From: Sphaerolaimus hirsutus
Lineage: Eukaryota; Nematoda; Chromadorea; Monhysterida; Sphaerolaimidae
NCBI GenBank assembly: GCA_964036195.1
Contig: OZ038456.1
Location: 25,397,792 to 25,461,791, forward strand
Direction of reading: 5' to 3'
DNA: 64,000 bases
Of the stretch, positions 60,370 through 64,000 are shown one piece after another (positions within the stretch are counted from its first letter, which is position 1; each line of letters begins with the position of its first letter). The position numbers were made by a program, and so were the translations under genes. A model generated the notes under the pieces. It was not told the DNA's origin. It saw nothing but the letters and a program-made list of their open reading frames with translations, and did no database searches.

Positions 60370-60965
60370 AAAAGTTGACGAGTCCACAAAATGTGATTTC
60401 GAGTAAATCGCATTTTAAGATTCCGATTCAATTCATGGTCTAGGCTGCGTGTCCAATTTTGCTCGCTCATGCCTACCATTAAGTTCCAAATGTTGACAAT
60501 AAAGTGTCAAATTTTTTGCCCCCGCTCTCAACGTATAGGTCAAAAATGGGGTGTCCATAAAACTCCATTCAGACAATACAAAACGGTTTTGGGGAGGGAA
60601 GTGGACTCGTCAACTTGTTGCACCCAAGAAAATTTTTGTTCCCAGGGAGGCCGAGGCTGCATTATGGGCAATTTCTGGACTTATCGACTTTTAGAGGTGG
60701 GTGTCCACCGTGGACTTGACCCGTTTCTTGCGTTTTTCCCAACATAAGAAGACGCGGAGGATGGACTTGTCGACTTCTTGCCCAAATTTTTTGCATTTGT
60801 TAACAAAAATGTCAAAATTGGCACTATGCCATATGGGCATGTATGATGTGAGGTCAAAAAATTAATGGAAAAAGTGAAAAATGTGCGGGAGTAGTGAAAA
60901 GTGAATGACGTTTCCGGGCCTAATTAAAAAAAAATCATCTTTTGGACTTGTCGACTTTTAGAATT
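60370..60965. repeat. Irregular ACTTGTCGACTT repeat region, copy 2
   Basis: GGACTCGTCAACTTGTTGCA, GGACTTATCGACTTTTAGAG, GGACTTGTCGACTTCTTGCC and GGACTTGTCGACTTTTAGAA recur in the same order as at 11110-11650, and flanking text (TGTTCCCAG; CATATGGGCATGTATGATGT) is also related. It is a dispersed repeat several hundred bp long, built around this motif. Confidence 0.6.
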
Positions 60966-61949
60966 GGATGCCTCAATTACAGTAACTCTTTTTACTTTTT
61001 ATGTAACATTATATATCGCTTTGTGTCTGGTGTTTTTAAAACTTTTTATGCATTGATTATTTGTCCTATTTACCTGAATAACAATTTTCTTCTGGTGAAA
61101 TTAGAGTGTGTGGGCGCAATATACACTACCGTGCAGAATAGATGGGACTTTTTCCAATAGAGAAATGGGAGGCTGTGGGTCCAAGACACTTTTGTCGCAT
61201 CCCAGTGACTGTCTCTAGCCCAATTTTGATGCCATTCGAGTATGTTGGGATTTGAGGTTGGGGCTACTGTGAAAAAATTTGTTTGCTTGAATAATCCCCC
61301 AGGCCAGAGATAATGGGGGTCCATAAAAAGGTGGTCGATGAAAATAATAAAAATGGCTGATTTGGATGATTGAGTTTGAAGTTTTATAACTCAATCATTT
61401 CTGGGCCGTTTTGGATTGTTCAACACTTAAAATGATCAGTTCGATCTGTAAATACCATTTTTGAGATCGGATTAGTGAAGTCTAATTTCAGTATGCTTAT
61501 TCGACCCATTTTTTCAGCATGTAAAATATATTTTTCTGAATGTGCTATCATATACTTTACACAAGCAGAATTCATCTGGCCCAAAAATCATTTCCATATC
61601 TCTTTCCAATCAAAAGTTACAGCATTCCAAAGTCATCACTGGTGTCTAAATTCCTTATGCTTACATGGAAAAAATTTTCACATGCTATCATATACTTATG
61701 ACACACATGATAACTAAGCCAAATAATTATTTCATTATATCTTCCCTATCAAAAGTTATAGCACTTCAAACTTTCTTCCATACAAAATACTTGCACAGTA
61801 CATGACGGTTGGGCCAACTGTTCTCCCCAATAGAACAAAGCCAAACCCTCAAATTTACGCACCAAATAGCCCCACTGACTAGTGTGCCTACCTCCATTTC
61901 CAAGTGGCTGGCAATGGATGCAAAACTGTGGCTAAAATAAATACTGTGG
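60966..61949. other. Unassigned stretch with foldback-related text
   Basis: 61320-61800 contains CATATACTTTACACAAG, AATCAAAAGTTACAGCATTC and TATCAAAAGTTATAGCACTT in a roughly 135-bp tandem-like arrangement, similar to the loop of the 12581-13574 foldback element. No gene recognised. Confidence 0.4.
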
Positions 61950-62280
61950 CTAATAGATCCAGATCGCGTTGACATTGAAAATCCAACTGTTTCCACATGT
62001 ACAAAATCCACATGTTCAATACAACTGCTACCACGGACGAGAAACGTTGCCATTTAATGCTGTTCAATCCGACAGACACACCTGTTTTTCTACCAGAACA
62101 TCACCATCTGGCCGATTGCACTGTTTTACACAAAAATCATTTGTTCAAACCTGGAACTCATTTTCATCGATCATTTATGAGCAGTTCAGAGGCAGTAGGA
62201 TTGAAAGCAAATGCCGTCGCCGCCTATTACCAATCATGATAAAGAAGCAGTGAAAACTGAAGTTTTAACGACGGAACAAC

Positions 62281-63066
62281 GTGTGGCTTTTTTTTCTAGA
62301 TAACCTACCCAAACAGAATAGATTGGCACTGTCGCCAGACCAAAATGACAAGTTCATCCAACTGCTGGCAGACTTTCATGACATATTCTCATGCCATGAT
62401 TATGATGTCGGCTGCACCCCATTAGTTTCACACAACATAATTACAGACCCTCAACATCCTCCAATCAAACAGGCGCCCAGGTATGAAGCCCCACACAGGC
62501 AAGAATTCATACACAAATCCATTGAATCAATGTTGCGCGAGAAAATCATTGAGTACTCTGACGGGCCCTGGGCATCACCAATCACTATTGCCCCAAAAGG
62601 GACTAATGATTTCTGGTTTTGCATGGATTTTAAAATGGTTAATCTGATTACTAAAATAGATAGCTACCCCCTACCACGTATTGGTGAAATCTTGGCTGAG
62701 TTTGCAGGCAGAAAAATATTTTCAGCTATAGATATCAGACGCGGCTATTATAACATCCCTCTTGCTAAAGAGGATTCTAGGGGAAAAACGTCATTTGTCT
62801 GTAGTCTAGGACAGTGTAGATATACAAGGCTCCTGTTCGGTACCTGCAACGCAGGTGCGACTTTCATGCGTCTCATGAACCTAATTATCATGCATTTGAA
62901 CGAGGATCTAACACGCGCATGGGTGCGCGCCTATATTGACGATGTCCTGGTGTGCAGCGACGATGTGGATGAACATTTAGTACACTTAGAACATCTGTTT
63001 TCACGCCTACAATGGGCCAATCTCAAAATGCAGCCCAAAAATGCAATCTATTTGCCACAACATTGA
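62281..63066 (+). CDS. Ty3/Gypsy reverse transcriptase domain (part)
   Basis: The frame carries FHDIFSCHDYDVG, then the RT entry motif KQAPRYEAPHRQEF, FCMDFKMVNLITKIDSYPLP, IFSAIDIRRGYYNIPLAKED (catalytic Asp in SAIDIRRGY), the GTCNAGATFMRLM box (LPFGL.NAPATFQ type, with substitutions) and the catalytic YIDDVLV. Order and spacing are normal for Ty3/Gypsy RT, so the core looks catalytically complete. The first codon (GTG at 62281) is not a real start; the true frame comes from upstream. Confidence 0.85.
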   Translation: MWLFFLDNLPKQNRLALSPDQNDKFIQLLADFHDIFSCHDYDVGCTPLVSHNIITDPQHPPIKQAPRYEAPHRQEFIHKSIESMLREKIIEYSDGPWASPITIAPKGTNDFWFCMDFKMVNLITKIDSYPLPRIGEILAEFAGRKIFSAIDIRRGYYNIPLAKEDSRGKTSFVCSLGQCRYTRLLFGTCNAGATFMRLMNLIIMHLNEDLTRAWVRAYIDDVLVCSDDVDEHLVHLEHLFSRLQWANLKMQPKNAIYLPQH

Positions 63067-63755
63067 AATATCTCAGCCACCAAATAAGTGCGGAAGGGAT
63101 CACGCCGGCGCCGCCCAGGGTTGCTGCAATGCTTGAACTTCCAAAAGTTCATACTAAACAAAATTTGAGACGTTTCTTGGGGAAGTGCGTTTATTATTCT
63201 CACTTCATCCCTAACTATAGCTGGATAGCGGCACCACTTTATTCTGTACTTAAAGGGAAAGTTTTGAAACATGGAGAACAGCCCTTCGAGTGGACAGAAT
63301 GCATGCTAGATTCTTGGTCAACTTTAAAACATTGCTTGTCTACCTCACCAGTTCTCATTCACCCTGTCCGAGATGGGAGGCCGTTCTATCTAGAAACTGA
63401 TGCTAGTGCACAGGGATTGGGAACTGTTTTGTCACAGTACAGTGACAACAATAAACTTCACCCTATTTCATTCATTTCCAAGCGCCTGACTCACCCCCAT
63501 AAGACTTTCTCTGCGGCTAACCTAGAAAGCCTGTGCATAGCCTGGGCCATAAGGCGGCTAGCTGATTTTGTTGGGGGCCAAAATTTCATTGTGATAACAG
63601 ATAATTCTGGAATAGAACAAGCCCTCAAATCGCCAGCCCATTCTAAATTGGAACGTTGGTCTGTCTACATAGGTGGGAAAGTGTCCAAGTTCATTCACAG
63701 GGCCGGAAAATTCAACCAAGTGGCATTCAACCAAGTATTGTTTATTACATTTTGA
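63012..63755 (+). CDS. Ty3/Gypsy RT connection and RNase H domain (part, shifted frame)
   Basis: After a frame change near 63057 the protein continues LKYLSHQISAEGITPAPPRV, LRRFLGKCVYYSHFIPNYSW, then RNase H: FYLETDASAQGLGTVLSQY (Asp), FSAANLESLCIAWAIRRL (Glu), VITDNSGIEQAL (Asp). The end repeats FNQVAFNQV, a small tandem duplication (CAACCAAGT twice) just before the stop at 63755. Confidence 0.85.
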   Translation: MGQSQNAAQKCNLFATTLKYLSHQISAEGITPAPPRVAAMLELPKVHTKQNLRRFLGKCVYYSHFIPNYSWIAAPLYSVLKGKVLKHGEQPFEWTECMLDSWSTLKHCLSTSPVLIHPVRDGRPFYLETDASAQGLGTVLSQYSDNNKLHPISFISKRLTHPHKTFSAANLESLCIAWAIRRLADFVGGQNFIVITDNSGIEQALKSPAHSKLERWSVYIGGKVSKFIHRAGKFNQVAFNQVLFITF

Positions 63756-63763
63756 TAACCCTG

Positions 63764-64000
63764 GCACCTGCTGACATTCCTACAACGAGTGCCCATGACC
63801 CTGTGGTAGGGGCATCTGCCGCTGCTGCAGCCGCGGCTGGAAATTTTGATACGGCATATTTGCAGACACGGAAAATTTCTAAAGGGTACTTTGCTGAAAA
63901 ACTTGTCAAATTGCTATTGTGTTGCTATTTTTTCCTAAAATTGCTGTCAAATACAGCTTCAACTCGAACCTCACTTGTTTGGGAGAAAAGTACCAGACAC
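63764..64000 (+). CDS. Open continuation of the Ty3/Gypsy pol, truncated by window
   Basis: 79 codons open to the last base (APADIPTTSAHDPVVGASAA, then GNFDTAYLQTRKISKGYFAE). An alanine-rich linker of this sort commonly separates RNase H and integrase, but I see no integrase motif yet. It needs the next window. Confidence 0.5.

Larger units (their letters stand above)
61950..64000 (+). pseudogene. Ty3/Gypsy pol fragment with frameshifts, running off the window
   Basis: A Ty3/Gypsy pol region in four successive open pieces: 61997-62239 (protease-RT linker: NTTATTDEKRCHLMLFNPTD), 62281-63066 (RT), 63012-63755 (end of RT plus RNase H) and 63764 to the edge. The frame change near 62288-62295 falls in an eight-T run where one T fewer would restore the frame; others fall near 63057 and 63735. 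No gag, protease active site or LTR is visible to the left. It is unrelated to the BEL elements. Confidence 0.88.

Noticed and set aside
61766-62053. Minus-strand ORF opposite the Gypsy fragment
   Set aside because: It overlaps the plus-strand linker coding frame and has no protein-like pattern.

Overview
This 64 kb window is repeat-dense DNA from a multicellular animal, most likely an invertebrate. I cannot resolve the phylum. The evidence is two BEL/Pao LTR retrotransposons (a metazoan-restricted group), a Ty3/Gypsy relic, many hAT-type elements with 8-bp target-site duplications (TSDs), Tc1/mariner-type miniature elements flanked by TA, and exon-sized open stretches bounded by GT/AG. There is no prokaryotic gene layout.

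The dominant feature is a complete, apparently very young BEL/Pao element on the minus strand (39460-52054). Its two LTRs are 1311 bp each and I found one mismatch between them. It has a 5-bp TSD (CGGTG), a primer-binding site directly abutting the 5' LTR, and one uninterrupted 2900-codon ORF that fuses gag, protease, RT, RNase H, integrase and a membrane glycoprotein (env-like) region. A second copy (21466-30518, minus strand) keeps protease-to-env intact but has lost gag and the 5' LTR. Its break is fused in frame to a short exon-like stretch with a good 3' splice site. Its 3' LTR is followed by a 591-bp partial LTR duplication. A frameshifted Ty3/Gypsy pol fragment runs off the right edge (about 61.95-64 kb, plus strand).

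The remaining DNA is a mosaic of non-autonomous elements, many nested. Visible hAT-type families with 8-bp TSDs have termini CAGGGTTGG, CAGGGGTA, TAGTGATGG (GGCGCC hairpins), CAACGATGG, CAGAGTTG, CAGGGCCGTATCC and CATAGGGGATTTT. TA-flanked families have termini CCGTATTTCCTCG (over a dozen copies with long G or C runs), CATGGTCGGGC, CAGTCATCCCC and TTAGGTTGTC. Others have known inverted repeats but no clear TSD. The deepest nest (56.4-58.9 kb) is four levels.

Host coding sequence is sparse. At the left end, LRR-like exon fragments (394-4058) are interrupted by inverted-repeat elements whose ends lie at or near the exon edges; one of them behaves like a ready-made intron (introner-like). Around the young BEL copy, three plus-strand exon candidates (38990-39072, 52093-52375, 53974-54086) have compatible phases and could be one gene whose intron received the BEL element 38 bp before a 3' splice site. 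A minus-strand 90-residue open stretch at 54637-54906 may be an exon of a chaperonin-like (CCT/BBS type) protein. No rRNA, tRNA or CRISPR array was seen.
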